DNA from: Microtetraspora glauca
GTDB taxonomy: Bacteria > Actinomycetota > Actinomycetes > Streptomycetales > Streptomycetaceae
DNA: 52,933 nt
Direction of reading: 5' to 3'
Assembly: GCA_000721275.1 (NCBI GenBank)
Contig: JOFO01000042.1
Coordinates: forward strand, 1 to 52,933
The position numbers were made by a program, and so were the translations under genes. The notes beneath the pieces are model-generated. The model saw only the letters and a list, made by a program, of their open reading frames with translations, did no database searches and was not told where the DNA came from. Below, piece after piece: positions 44,955 to 52,933 of the stretch (position 1 is the stretch's first letter; every line of letters begins with the position of its first letter).

Positions 44955-45781
44955 CGGTGCCCGGCTCGGATGCCGGGCAGGGGGTCGGGAGGCGCCGCCG
45001 GTAGCGGCGCGGCGGGGCCGGGCAGCAGGAGCGCCGCCACGGCCGCCGCGTTGGCAGGGGCGTACAGGTAGAAGTGACCTCCGTGGAACGTCCGGTGTGC
45101 GAAGCCGCCGGAGGTCTCCAGCGACCACAGGTGCATCCGGTCACCGATCACCACCGGGTCGTCCACCGCGCTCAGGGCGAAGATCGGGACGCGGACGCCG
45201 GAGCGGGGCCGCCGATACGTCTCCATCGCCTCCAGGTCGGCGCGGATGGCCCGGAGCGACGGGCCGACCAGGTCGGCGCGGTCCATCAGCCCCGGCGACA
45301 TCCCACCGATGTCCGTCAGGTGCTCCAGCAGCTCCGCATCGGTCCGCAGGTGCGCGAAGGGCGGTTCGCTGGGGAAGCACGGTGGTTGCCGCGCCGACAC
45401 CGCGAGCAGCTCCGGGGGCAGCCCCTTCGTCTCCATGGCGCGGGTCAGTTCGTAGCCGAGGACGCTGCCGAAGCTGTGCCCGATCACCGCATACGGCAGC
45501 GGCTCCAGTTCGGCCAGCTCGCGGGCGAGGGCGTCGACCATCGGCTCGACCCGGTTCACCAGCGGCTCGTTGATGCGCGCGCCCCGGCCGGGCAGCTGGG
45601 CCACGACGCACTCGACGTCGTCAGGCAGCACCTGCCACCAGGAGCGGAACGCGGACGGCCACCCGCCGGCGTGCGGGAGCGCCACGAGCCGGAACCGCGG
45701 GCGGGCCCGGGGCACGGGCCCCGGGCCGCCTGCGGCCGTACGGCGGGCACCGCTGCCCGCCCTCATCCACCAGCCGCTCAT
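44951..45781 (-). CDS. Type II thioesterase, GHSFG
   Basis: The 276-aa alpha/beta hydrolase has FRLVALPHAGGWPSAFRSWW, VIGHSFGSVLGYE with the usual Ser nucleophile, and the catalytic His in FHGGHFYLY. It probably edits the PKS carrier by removing aberrant acyl groups. Chain release is likely done by the oxoamine synthase instead. ATG 45781 overlaps the deacylase stop. Unlike the two thioesterases at 9818 and 14099 it keeps Ser. Confidence 0.92.
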   Translation of the reverse strand: MSGWWMRAGSGARRTAAGGPGPVPRARPRFRLVALPHAGGWPSAFRSWWQVLPDDVECVVAQLPGRGARINEPLVNRVEPMVDALARELAELEPLPYAVIGHSFGSVLGYELTRAMETKGLPPELLAVSARQPPCFPSEPPFAHLRTDAELLEHLTDIGGMSPGLMDRADLVGPSLRAIRADLEAMETYRRPRSGVRVPIFALSAVDDPVVIGDRMHLWSLETSGGFAHRTFHGGHFYLYAPANAAAVAALLLPGPAAPLPAAPPDPLPGIRAGHR

Positions 45782-46947
45782 CCGGGCCCCGCGTCCCCGG
45801 ACACCGCGTGTCCGGCCGTCACGGGCCGCCCGTCCGCCGGGCGGCCGGTCAGCAGCGGGTGGTGCTCCTCCAGGTGCCGGATCACCCGCTCCTGGTGGCG
45901 CTGGAGGCGCTGTCCCGGAAGGTGCTCCAGGGAGTGCAGGAACGGGTCCTCGGGCGCCGGCAGCCCGGCGATCGCGGTGGCCGTACCGAGCACCAGCATC
46001 GGCTGGTACCACGCCGAGTAGCCGCCCTCGTGGGCGAACACCACCCGGCCGCCGGTCAGTTCGTCGGCGAGCCGGCACATCGCCGAGGCCATGGTGTGGA
46101 AGGTCCGGCTGGTGCACATCATCCGGCCCATCGGGTCGTGGCCGCCCGCGTCCACGCCCGCCGCCACCAGGATCAGGTCGGGAGCGAAGGCGCGGGCCGC
46201 GGGCTCCACGATCCGCTCCATGACGGCCAGGTAGGCACCGTGGCCGGAGCCGGCGGGCAGCGGCACGTTGAGCGTGCTGCCCGCCCCCGCGCCGGCGCCG
46301 GTCTCCATGACGAGACCGGACGCCGCCGGGAACAGCCCGTCCTGGTGGACGGAGATGTACAGGACGTCGGGGTCCTCGTAGAAGGTGCGCTGGATGCCGT
46401 TGCCGTGGTGGACGTCCCAGTCGAGGATCAGCACCCGCCGCGCCCCGTGGCGCTGGGCCGCGCGGGCGGCCACCGCCACGTTGTTGTAGAGGCACAGCGC
46501 CATCGCCCGGTCGGGTTCCGCGTGGTGGCCGGGCGGGCGCACCAGGCAGTAGGCGCGGTCGAACCGTCCGTCCAGGACGCCCGTCGCGGCCTGGACGCAG
46601 GCCCCGGCGGCGAGCCTGGCCGCCCGCGCGCTGTGGTAGTTGACGTGCGCGTACACGCCGGCGTCGCCCGCGCCGGCCGCAGAGGCGGCCTCGACCCGCT
46701 CGATGTGGCCGGGCACGTGCACGAGGAGCAGCTCCTCGTCGGTGGCGGGCGCCGGGGTGTGGGCGGTGTAGTGGTCCATCACCCCGGTCGCCTTGACCAG
46801 CCCCTCGGCACGCCGCAGGTCGGGGTCGACCGCGAACTGCCGCAGCGGTTCGACACCCGGCCCGACCGGCACGTACCCCGAACCGGCGCCTGGGTCGTGC
46901 CAGAAGCAGATCTCGTGGCTGAACCACGCGAGACGGGAGCCGCTCAC
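45778..46947 (-). CDS. HDAC-superfamily amidohydrolase/deacetylase
   Basis: The 389-aa protein belongs to the histone deacetylase / AcuC / acetylpolyamine amidohydrolase superfamily. It has RPPGHHAEPD (two His of the charge relay), LDWDVHHGNG (zinc Asp and His), AAGVDAGGHDP (zinc Asp) and HEGGYS (transition-state Tyr). In a PKS operon it may remove an N-acyl group from a biosynthetic amine, for example one introduced by the oxoamine synthase. GTG 46947 overlaps the stop of the 100-aa gene. The residues for catalysis all seem present. Confidence 0.92.
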   Translation of the reverse strand: MSGSRLAWFSHEICFWHDPGAGSGYVPVGPGVEPLRQFAVDPDLRRAEGLVKATGVMDHYTAHTPAPATDEELLLVHVPGHIERVEAASAAGAGDAGVYAHVNYHSARAARLAAGACVQAATGVLDGRFDRAYCLVRPPGHHAEPDRAMALCLYNNVAVAARAAQRHGARRVLILDWDVHHGNGIQRTFYEDPDVLYISVHQDGLFPAASGLVMETGAGAGAGSTLNVPLPAGSGHGAYLAVMERIVEPAARAFAPDLILVAAGVDAGGHDPMGRMMCTSRTFHTMASAMCRLADELTGGRVVFAHEGGYSAWYQPMLVLGTATAIAGLPAPEDPFLHSLEHLPGQRLQRHQERVIRHLEEHHPLLTGRPADGRPVTAGHAVSGDAGPG

Positions 46948-47246
46948 CAGCCGGCCACTCCCAGCGAGGCGCGGCTGACGCCGGACGCCTTCTCGATGTA
47001 CTGCAGGTAGTACTCGCGCTCCTCGTCGGGCGTGCGCTTGGTGCGCAGCGTCGTCTCCAGCAGGCGGAGGATCTCCTCGGCCTCGGCGGGGGACAGGCCC
47101 CTCTCGCCGATCTCCTTCTCCAGCGCGCGGATGCGCGCCGTCGGCTCGGCCACGCCGGACGCGAACGCCGCCGGGTCGCTGCCGTTGTTGCGGGTGGAGG
47201 CGATGGTCTTCAGAACCGCTCCGAAGAACGCCGTTGTGTCGGTCAT
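46944..47246 (-). CDS. 100-aa helical protein of unknown function in the PKS operon
   Basis: The protein reads MTDTTAFFGAVLKTIAS at the N-terminus, then a charged helical middle (RIRALEKEIGERGLSPAEAEEILRLLETT) and REYYLQYIEKASGVSRASLG near the end. It has no Cys, no signal peptide and no membrane segment. AAGGGGGATT precedes ATG 47246. It overlaps the deacylase start, so the two are translated together. I do not recognise the family; a docking or adaptor role is possible. Confidence 0.7.
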   Translation of the reverse strand: MTDTTAFFGAVLKTIASTRNNGSDPAAFASGVAEPTARIRALEKEIGERGLSPAEAEEILRLLETTLRTKRTPDEEREYYLQYIEKASGVSRASLGVAGW

Positions 47247-47422
47247 GGTCGAATCCCCCTTGGTCGCGGTACATCGGTCGGCACGTCAGTCGGTCGGTGC
47301 GCCGGCCGGTGCGGTGACGGTGAGCGGTGCGGTGACCGTGCGTCGGTCGGCGCACGGGCCGGTGCGGGTGTGCGGTGGCCTCCGGTCCCCGGGAGGGGGC
47401 GGAGCCGCGCGGCACCGGCGGG

Positions 47423-50400
47423 TCAGCGGATGAGGCCGCAGGCGCGGCCGGCCTTCTCGAGCGTGACGACCGCCGCGTCCAGGTCGGCGTCCGTGTGGCT
47501 GAGGTTGACGATCGTCCGGAGCCGGGGAAGGGTCCGCGGCACGGCCGGGTACACGATCGGCTGGACGAAGAGCCCGTCGAGCTGGCACAGCCGCGCCATC
47601 TCCACGGCCTGGTCGGCACTGGAGCAGATGAGGGGCACGACGGGTGTCTCGCTGGCGAGCGTGTCGAAGCCCAGGGCGTGCAGCTGGTCGCGGTACCGGG
47701 TGGTCCTGGCCCGCAGCTCGCGGGTCAGGGACGGCGCGGCGGCCATCACCTCGACGGCGGCCTTGGCCGCGGCCACCTGGGCGGGCGTGGCCGCCGCGGA
47801 GAACATCCAGCCGCGCGCGTTGTTCTTCAGGGCGAAGATCAGGTCACGGGAGCCGGCGACGTAGCCGCCCGCGCTCGGCACGGTCTTGGAGAGCGTGCCC
47901 ATCTTGACGTGGACGCGGTCCGGGTCGATGCCGAAGTGCTCGGTGATACCGCGCCCGGTGTCACCCAGCACGCCGAGGCTGTGCGCCTCGTCGACCATCA
48001 GCGGGGCGTCGTAGCGCTCGCACAGCTCCAGGATGCCGGGCAGGTCGGCCACGTCGCCGTCCATGCTGAACACCGCGTCGGTCACCACCAGGCGGCCGCC
48101 GTCGCCCGCCTTGCGCAGGGCGCGCTCGAGGTCGGCGAGGTCGTTGTGGGCGTAGGTGACGACCTTGGCCCCGGAAAGCCGGTAGCCGTCGAGGATGCTG
48201 GCGTGGTTGTAGACGTCGCCGATGACGGTGTCGCCGGGGCCGACGAGGGCGCCGACCGTGGCCACGTTCGCCATGTAGCCGCTGGAGAACACGATGGCGT
48301 CCTCCGCGCCGAGGAAGCGGGCGAGCGCCAGCTCCAGCTCGCGGTGCAGGTGCAGGGTGCCGGCCAGCAGGCGCACGCCGTGCGCGCCGGTCCCGTGCTG
48401 CTCGACGGCGCGCAGCGCCTGGTCGTCGATGTAGGGGTGCCCGATGAGCCCGAGGTAGCTGTACGACGCGAAGTTCAGGAACCAGCGGCCGTCGAACTTG
48501 ATGCGGGAGCCCGACGCCTCCTCGATCACCGGCTCGTAGAAGTACTCGCCGCGCGCGACGATCCCGCGGTCGTCGCCCGACAGCGCGTCGATGCGGCGGT
48601 CGAGGAAGGTGCCGTGCGGGGCGTCGGCCAGTCGTCCGGGCAGCGTACGGCGGGGGACGCGGGCCGAGGCGGCCGGCTCCGCGCCGGGGGCGGGCAGGGC
48701 GGCGGACGCCGGCGCGGGCGTCGGGCCCGTGGAGGGGGACGCCGTCCGGGCGGGCGCGGGGGCCTGGGTCGGCCGGGCCGCCGGGGCGGGAGTCGCCCGG
48801 GCCGCCGGGGCGGGGTCCGCGTCGCGGAAGCGGTCCCAGTCGGGCACGAAGCCGTCGGCGGCCCGGGCGGGGGCCGGCTCCTGCACGGGCGGCTGCGCCG
48901 GGGCCCGTACGGCGGTCGCCGGGGCGGCCGGGGCGGGGGCCGCCGCGGGGGCCTCGTAGGGCGACTCGCGGGGCGCCGGTATGGACAGGGCGGGCGCCTG
49001 CGCGGCGGGGGCCGCGGGCGCCTGCGCGGCGGCGTCGCGCGGCAGGCTCTCCAGGTGGGTGAGGAGGGAGCCGACCCGGGTCTGCTCGAAGAACACCATC
49101 GGGTCCACGTCGAGCCCGTCGGAGGCCAGCGAGGCGGCCAACTCGACGGCCATCATCGAGTCGAGGCCCAGCTCCAGCAGGTCGTCCTCGGCGGAGACCG
49201 AGTCGACGTGCAGGACCTTCCGGAGGGCGAGGGTGAGCGACGGCCAGAGGCCGGCGTCGGGCGTGACAGCAGTCATGGGTGCGTCCTTCGCGTTCGCGGC
49301 GGAGAGTACGTAGTGCGCGGGCGGGCGGCCCAGGGCCGTGCGGAGCAGTGCGATGCCGTCGTCCTCGGTGAGCGCGGCGACGCCGTGCGCGGCGGCCTTG
49401 GGGGCGATGACCTCGCCCATGCCGACCGTCCACAGGCCCCAGCCGAGGCTGTACCAGGGCAGGCCCTCGGCCCGCCGGCGGGCGGCGTAGCCGTCCAGGT
49501 AGCCGTTGGCCGCGGCGTAGGCGCTCTGGCCGAGGTTGGCCCGGACGGCCGCGATCGAGGAGAACAGGACGACGAAACCGGGGTGTTCGCCGCCCGCGAC
49601 GAGGTCGGCGAGGACGTGCGTGCCGCCGACCTTGGGGCCGAGGACGGCGGCGACCCGGTCCGGCGTCAGGTTGCGGGCGAGTCCGTCGCGCAGTACGCCC
49701 GCCGCGTGGAACACCCCGTCGAAGGGACCGGAGAGCACCTCGCCGAGGGAGCGGACGTCGGCGGCCACGATGTCGAGGTCGCAGCGCCCGGCGAGCCGGT
49801 CGAGGCGCTCGCGGGCCTCGCCCCGCTCCGGGACGGTCCGCCCGACCAGGGTCAGCCGGGCGCAGCCCTCGTCCGCGAGGAACTCGGCGACGCGCAGGCC
49901 GATGCCGCCCATGCCGCCGATGATCAGGAACCGACCGCCCCGGTACCGCACCTCGCGGGCGGGCGCCGGGGGCGCCGGCAGCAGGGAGGGCTCGTACCAG
50001 GCGCCGTCCCGGAGGGCGAGCTCCGTGCCGTCCCGGCGCAGCGCCTCCCAGAGGGCGGCGCCGTCGTCGCCCTCCGCTCCGGCGGCCGTGCCCCGGCCGG
50101 AGCCGAGGTCGGCCAGGCGGACCCTGGTGCGGGGGTGCTCGACGCGCAGGGTGCGGCCGAGGCCCCACAGGGCCGTCATGAGGGGGTCGACGAGGTCCCC
50201 CTCCGCCACCGCGTGCGCGGTGCCGGTGACGATGAGCAGGTCGGGCATGGGCGGGCGGGCGGCGAGCCGGCGGACCAGGGCGAAGACGTCCTGGAAGGCC
50301 CTGGTCGCCGCCTCCGCGTCGTCCGCCGCGGCCGGACCGTCGGGGGCCACGTAGACGACGTCCCGCGGGACGGTGCCCTCCGGCAGGGCGTCGAGGCCCT

Positions 50401-51604
50401 CGTCGGCGAGCCGCTGCGGCGTCAGGTGGAGGACCCGGCGGCCCTCGGGCGCGCGGGGCGCGTGCGCCGCCACCACCAGGACGGTGCCCTCGGCGGCGGC
50501 CGCCGGGCCGGCGTCGGCCGCTTCCCCGGGGCCGGTCGCCGGGCCGGGGGCGGTGGGTCCGGTGGACCCGCCGGCGCCGGCAGGGCGGGCGGTCGCGGGG
50601 GCAACCTCCCGCCAGACCAGGGTCTCGGTCATCGGGACCACCGCCGGTGCCCGCCCGGTGCCGGCCGGGTCGCCCCCGGCGGGTGCCACCGGAGCGACGG
50701 GGCGCGCGGGCGCCACGGCGCCGGCCGGCCGGAGCGCCGGGACGGTCACCGGGGCGGTGCCGGTCGCGTCGGGCGCCGCGGGGGCGCCGGCCTGCCGGGG
50801 CGCGGCGATGGGCCCCGCGGCCTTGAGGGTGATCCGGTCCAGTTCCAGAAGCACCTCCCCTTGCTGGTTGCAGACCACGGCCCGGCCGCGCACGGCGCCC
50901 GCGGACGTGGCGCCGGAGCCGGAGTCGGCGGGCTCGTCCCGCTCGACCAGGGCGATGACCGTGCCGGAGATCCGGCGGCGGGCCACCAGCCGGCCGACGT
51001 ACCAGGGCAGGCACGCCCCGGCCGAACCGTCGTCGAGCATGCCGAGCGCCTGGAAGACGCTGTCGAGCAGCGGCGGCGGGACGAACGGGGGCACCGCCCC
51101 GCCGCCCGCGCCGTCCTCGGCGCGGAGCATCAGCAGCATGCGGCCGGGGCCGCGGTGCGCCGACCGGATGACCCGGTAGGCGGGCCCGTAGGCGATGCCG
51201 CTCGCGTCCCGCCAGGCCGCCAGGTCCGCCAGCGGGACCTGCTGGGTGCAGCCCGCCCTGAGCCCGGCCACGTCGACGTACCGGGGCGGCGGGAGCGGGG
51301 TGCCGGTCACGCGGGCGGCGCTGTGCTCGACCGGCTCCTCGCCGGGCGCCGACGGCACGGAGCGGATCGCGTACCGGCCGTCCCCGGCCGCCGCCACCTC
51401 GATGCCTGCCTCGGCACCGGGGACGGTCAGCGGCGCCCTGAACGCGATCTGCTCCAGCTTCCACACCCGGTCGGGCCGCTCGGCGTCGCGGGCGGCGAGC
51501 AGGGCGTCGATCTGCGCGGCGGCGGGCACGACCGGGACGCCGCCGATCCGGTGGTCGGCGACCAGCGGGTCGGCGGCCCTGAGGGTGATCCGGCGGGCGC
51601 TCAT
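47423..51604 (-). CDS. PKS protein DH-KR-ACP with C-terminal alpha-oxoamine synthase
   Basis: The 1393-aa protein has four domains. DH (about 1-280): DHRIGGVPVVP with His near 17 and DSVFQ near 178. KR (about 540-770): IGGMGGIGLRV and SSIAAVRANLGQSAYAAAN, Tyr near 696. ACP (about 785-860): LGLDSMMAVE, Ser 816. After an Ala/Pro linker (about 865-1000) comes a PLP alpha-oxoamine synthase (AOS, about 1000-1393) with MVDEAHSLGVLG and GTLSKTVPSAGG (PLP Lys 1240). AOS enzymes join an acyl thioester with an amino acid, losing CO2, so it probably releases the chain as an alpha-amino ketone. KS-AT are on the upstream gene. ATG 51604 overlaps the DNA glycosylase stop. Confidence 0.93.
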   Translation of the reverse strand: MSARRITLRAADPLVADHRIGGVPVVPAAAQIDALLAARDAERPDRVWKLEQIAFRAPLTVPGAEAGIEVAAAGDGRYAIRSVPSAPGEEPVEHSAARVTGTPLPPPRYVDVAGLRAGCTQQVPLADLAAWRDASGIAYGPAYRVIRSAHRGPGRMLLMLRAEDGAGGGAVPPFVPPPLLDSVFQALGMLDDGSAGACLPWYVGRLVARRRISGTVIALVERDEPADSGSGATSAGAVRGRAVVCNQQGEVLLELDRITLKAAGPIAAPRQAGAPAAPDATGTAPVTVPALRPAGAVAPARPVAPVAPAGGDPAGTGRAPAVVPMTETLVWREVAPATARPAGAGGSTGPTAPGPATGPGEAADAGPAAAAEGTVLVVAAHAPRAPEGRRVLHLTPQRLADEGLDALPEGTVPRDVVYVAPDGPAAADDAEAATRAFQDVFALVRRLAARPPMPDLLIVTGTAHAVAEGDLVDPLMTALWGLGRTLRVEHPRTRVRLADLGSGRGTAAGAEGDDGAALWEALRRDGTELALRDGAWYEPSLLPAPPAPAREVRYRGGRFLIIGGMGGIGLRVAEFLADEGCARLTLVGRTVPERGEARERLDRLAGRCDLDIVAADVRSLGEVLSGPFDGVFHAAGVLRDGLARNLTPDRVAAVLGPKVGGTHVLADLVAGGEHPGFVVLFSSIAAVRANLGQSAYAAANGYLDGYAARRRAEGLPWYSLGWGLWTVGMGEVIAPKAAAHGVAALTEDDGIALLRTALGRPPAHYVLSAANAKDAPMTAVTPDAGLWPSLTLALRKVLHVDSVSAEDDLLELGLDSMMAVELAASLASDGLDVDPMVFFEQTRVGSLLTHLESLPRDAAAQAPAAPAAQAPALSIPAPRESPYEAPAAAPAPAAPATAVRAPAQPPVQEPAPARAADGFVPDWDRFRDADPAPAARATPAPAARPTQAPAPARTASPSTGPTPAPASAALPAPGAEPAASARVPRRTLPGRLADAPHGTFLDRRIDALSGDDRGIVARGEYFYEPVIEEASGSRIKFDGRWFLNFASYSYLGLIGHPYIDDQALRAVEQHGTGAHGVRLLAGTLHLHRELELALARFLGAEDAIVFSSGYMANVATVGALVGPGDTVIGDVYNHASILDGYRLSGAKVVTYAHNDLADLERALRKAGDGGRLVVTDAVFSMDGDVADLPGILELCERYDAPLMVDEAHSLGVLGDTGRGITEHFGIDPDRVHVKMGTLSKTVPSAGGYVAGSRDLIFALKNNARGWMFSAAATPAQVAAAKAAVEVMAAAPSLTRELRARTTRYRDQLHALGFDTLASETPVVPLICSSADQAVEMARLCQLDGLFVQPIVYPAVPRTLPRLRTIVNLSHTDADLDAAVVTLEKAGRACGLIR

Positions 51605-52722
51605 GTGCGCAGCCCGAAGCGGCCGGTGGCCCGCACGAGGCCGTTCACCTGGATGTCGACGGCGTGCTCGCCGGGGTAGTACGTGCGGGTCTGGACCTCC
51701 CTGATGGGGTGGGACTTCTCCAGCGTCCGCTTCTCGCCGGGGCCGAGTTCGAGCGTGGTCAGCTTGAAGACCTTGGGGATGCTGCGCCCGTTCTTGCGGA
51801 CGTGGTGCACCACGTAGTCGATGGCGAGGCTGTGCCGGCGGTCGTCGGTGTTCTCGATGTCGAAGTCGATGACGAGGGTGTCGCCGACGGTGACCGCGTC
51901 CGGGGAGATCCGCAGCCGGGGTACGAGCACGTGCTCGCCGCCGGTCGCCCCGAGGAGGGCCAGGGCCTGCTGGTCGCCCTTCTTCACGAGGGTGCGCAGG
52001 CCGTGCTTGACGATCCAGCGGGTCTCGGGGGTGGGGCTCTCCTCCAGCCAGCGCAGCGCGGTGTCGAGGGCGACCTGGGGGTGGTCCTTGGAGATGTCGT
52101 TGAGGTTGTTGGCGACGGACTTGCGCACGTACTCGGAGGAGTCGCTGCGCAGCGGTTCGAGAATCTCCAGGACCGGGTGCGGGTCCTTGATGAAGACGGC
52201 GAGCGCGCGGTGCCAGGGCAGCCGGGAGCGGACGCCCTCGGTGGCCAGCCGGCGCACGTTGTGGCTGGGGCTGACGGCCCAGCGGGCGACCCGCTCCATC
52301 GTCAGCTCGTAGTGCTGCTCGAGGTAGGGCCGGATGGCGTACTCGCCAGTGTGCCGCTTGGTGATCTCCTCGATGGCGTCGAGGGACAGCTCGGGGTGGT
52401 CGAGGCCGTACTCCTCGACGAAGCGGGCCACCGGCATGAGGAACCAGCTGCTGTTGAACATGCCCTCGCCCTCGGCGAGTTCGTCCTCGAGGATCGCGAG
52501 GAGGATCGGCACGGCCGCCGTGTAGTCCTCGGGGAGCCGCGTCCGCAGCCCTTCCGCGAGGACCATCACGCGGTCCTTCAGCTCCAGTCCGGGGATCCGC
52601 TTCTCGACCTCGGCCGCATAGTCCTCCACGTCGAAGCCGGGGTGAACGGCCCGGATCTTGCCGCCGATGAGGCGAGCCGCGTCACCGTTGAAGTGACGCT
52701 TCAGTCCGTACTCGCTAGCCAT
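51601..52722 (-). CDS. AlkC-type DNA alkylation repair glycosylase with Ig-like tail
   Basis: The 373-aa protein has helical HEAT-like repeats (about 1-245) with ARWAVSPSHNVRRLATEG, RSRLPWHRAL, ILEPLRSDSSEYVRKSV and NNLNDISKDHP. These match the AlkC family of base-excision glycosylases for alkylated DNA. The C-terminal about 110 residues are beta-rich (RISPDAVTVGDTLVIDFDIE, PGEKRTLEK), like the Ig-like domain known in some AlkC enzymes. The ATG overlaps the upstream PKS stop by 8 bp and the TGA overlaps the next PKS ATG, so it is embedded in the PKS operon. It is a likely self-resistance enzyme. No active-site claim is made beyond family pattern. Confidence 0.87.
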   Translation of the reverse strand: MASEYGLKRHFNGDAARLIGGKIRAVHPGFDVEDYAAEVEKRIPGLELKDRVMVLAEGLRTRLPEDYTAAVPILLAILEDELAEGEGMFNSSWFLMPVARFVEEYGLDHPELSLDAIEEITKRHTGEYAIRPYLEQHYELTMERVARWAVSPSHNVRRLATEGVRSRLPWHRALAVFIKDPHPVLEILEPLRSDSSEYVRKSVANNLNDISKDHPQVALDTALRWLEESPTPETRWIVKHGLRTLVKKGDQQALALLGATGGEHVLVPRLRISPDAVTVGDTLVIDFDIENTDDRRHSLAIDYVVHHVRKNGRSIPKVFKLTTLELGPGEKRTLEKSHPIREVQTRTYYPGEHAVDIQVNGLVRATGRFGLRT

Positions 52723-52933
52723 GGTGCTGGTGCCTCTCGTTCCTGTCGTACGGGTGTTGCCTGTCTTGCGGGTCCTGCGAGTGGTTCGGGGTGGTGGTGC
52801 CGGGGGTGGGCGTGGGCGGGGAGACCCAGTACCGCTGCCGGTTGAAGGGGTAGGTCGGCAGGGTCGTCGTCCGATGGCCCTTGCCGGCATGCACACCGGC
52901 CCAGTCCACAGCTCCCGACCCGGTGTTCGCGTA
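52715..52933 (-). CDS. Type I PKS, C-terminal end after the AT domain (partial)
   Basis: Only the last 72 codons are in the window; the gene continues past the right edge. It reads GAVDWAGVHAGKGHRTTTLP then TYPFNRQRYWVSPPTP. The LPTYPFxRxRYW motif marks the linker after an acyltransferase domain. A low-complexity Thr/Pro/His tail and stop TAG follow. So this protein probably ends as KS-AT, and DH-KR-ACP-AOS are supplied by the gene two downstream. The stop lies 8 bp inside the glycosylase gene. Confidence 0.88.
   Translation of the reverse strand, partial: YANTGSGAVDWAGVHAGKGHRTTTLPTYPFNRQRYWVSPPTPTPGTTTPNHSQDPQDRQHPYDRNERHQHHG

Noticed and set aside
47247..47422. GGTGCGGTGAC-like repeats between the AOS and 100-aa genes as an operator
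   Set aside because: The copies are few and imperfect in GC-rich DNA, and no promoter is evident in this within-operon spacer.

Overview
The window is high-GC DNA (GC-rich third codon positions, GTG starts, 4-bp ATGA/GTGA gene overlaps) with hallmark actinomycete loci: a conservon operon, kdpFABC, and NRPS and PKS genes with rare TTA codons nearby. It is best read as Streptomyces or a close relative. It reads as a stretch of chromosome carrying two separate secondary-metabolite loci with housekeeping genes between them. All assignments come from reading translations and motifs by eye; no database search was run.

Region 1 (1-18.8 kb): the 3' end of a CysN-type sulfate adenylyltransferase gene, then a nonribosomal peptide locus. 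A minus-strand C-T-C protein without an adenylation domain faces a plus-strand set: MFS exporter (with a TTA codon), A-T didomain, P450, O-methyltransferase, thioesterase, C-A-T module, second thioesterase, and an A-KR-T module. The KR in the last module suggests that an alpha-keto acid is loaded and reduced, so an ester-containing (depsipeptide-like) product is plausible. Many catalytic details are unusual: an A-domain remnant, a C domain with HSxxxDP, an A domain without Asp235, and two thioesterases with Cys in place of the nucleophile Ser. Short-period tandem repeats sit at three places in this locus.

Region 2 (18.9-28.5 kb): an unfamiliar HTH protein with an operator-like array upstream; a coupled PPTase and metallophosphoesterase pair that recalls mycobacterial PptT/PptH; a complete kdpFABC operon preceded by an extra 27-aa membrane peptide and KdpE-like direct repeats; a CGNR regulator divergent from azlCD; and tRNA-Pro(GGG).

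Region 3 (28.5-39.3 kb): an acyl-CoA dehydrogenase-like gene, a conservon (sensor kinase, roadblock, DUF742 with a TTA codon, GTPase) ending in a GAF protein, a NYN/PIN-like protein, a secreted serine hydrolase, an MscS channel, a small membrane protein, a GNAT acetyltransferase, and an ACT-like protein behind a leader peptide and an intrinsic terminator.

Region 4 (39.5 kb to the right edge): P450 plus ferredoxin, a TetR regulator, two divergent VOC proteins with paired operators, and then a minus-strand operon. In transcription order that operon encodes a PKS (partial, ends just after AT), an AlkC-type DNA glycosylase with an Ig-like tail, a DH-KR-ACP-alpha-oxoamine synthase protein, a 100-aa unknown, an HDAC-family deacylase, a thioesterase and a 14-TM efflux pump. 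A DNA-repair glycosylase translationally coupled between two PKS genes suggests that the product damages DNA by alkylation and that the glycosylase gives self-resistance. This PKS-AOS-AlkC-deacylase system is the most promising candidate here for an undescribed pathway.
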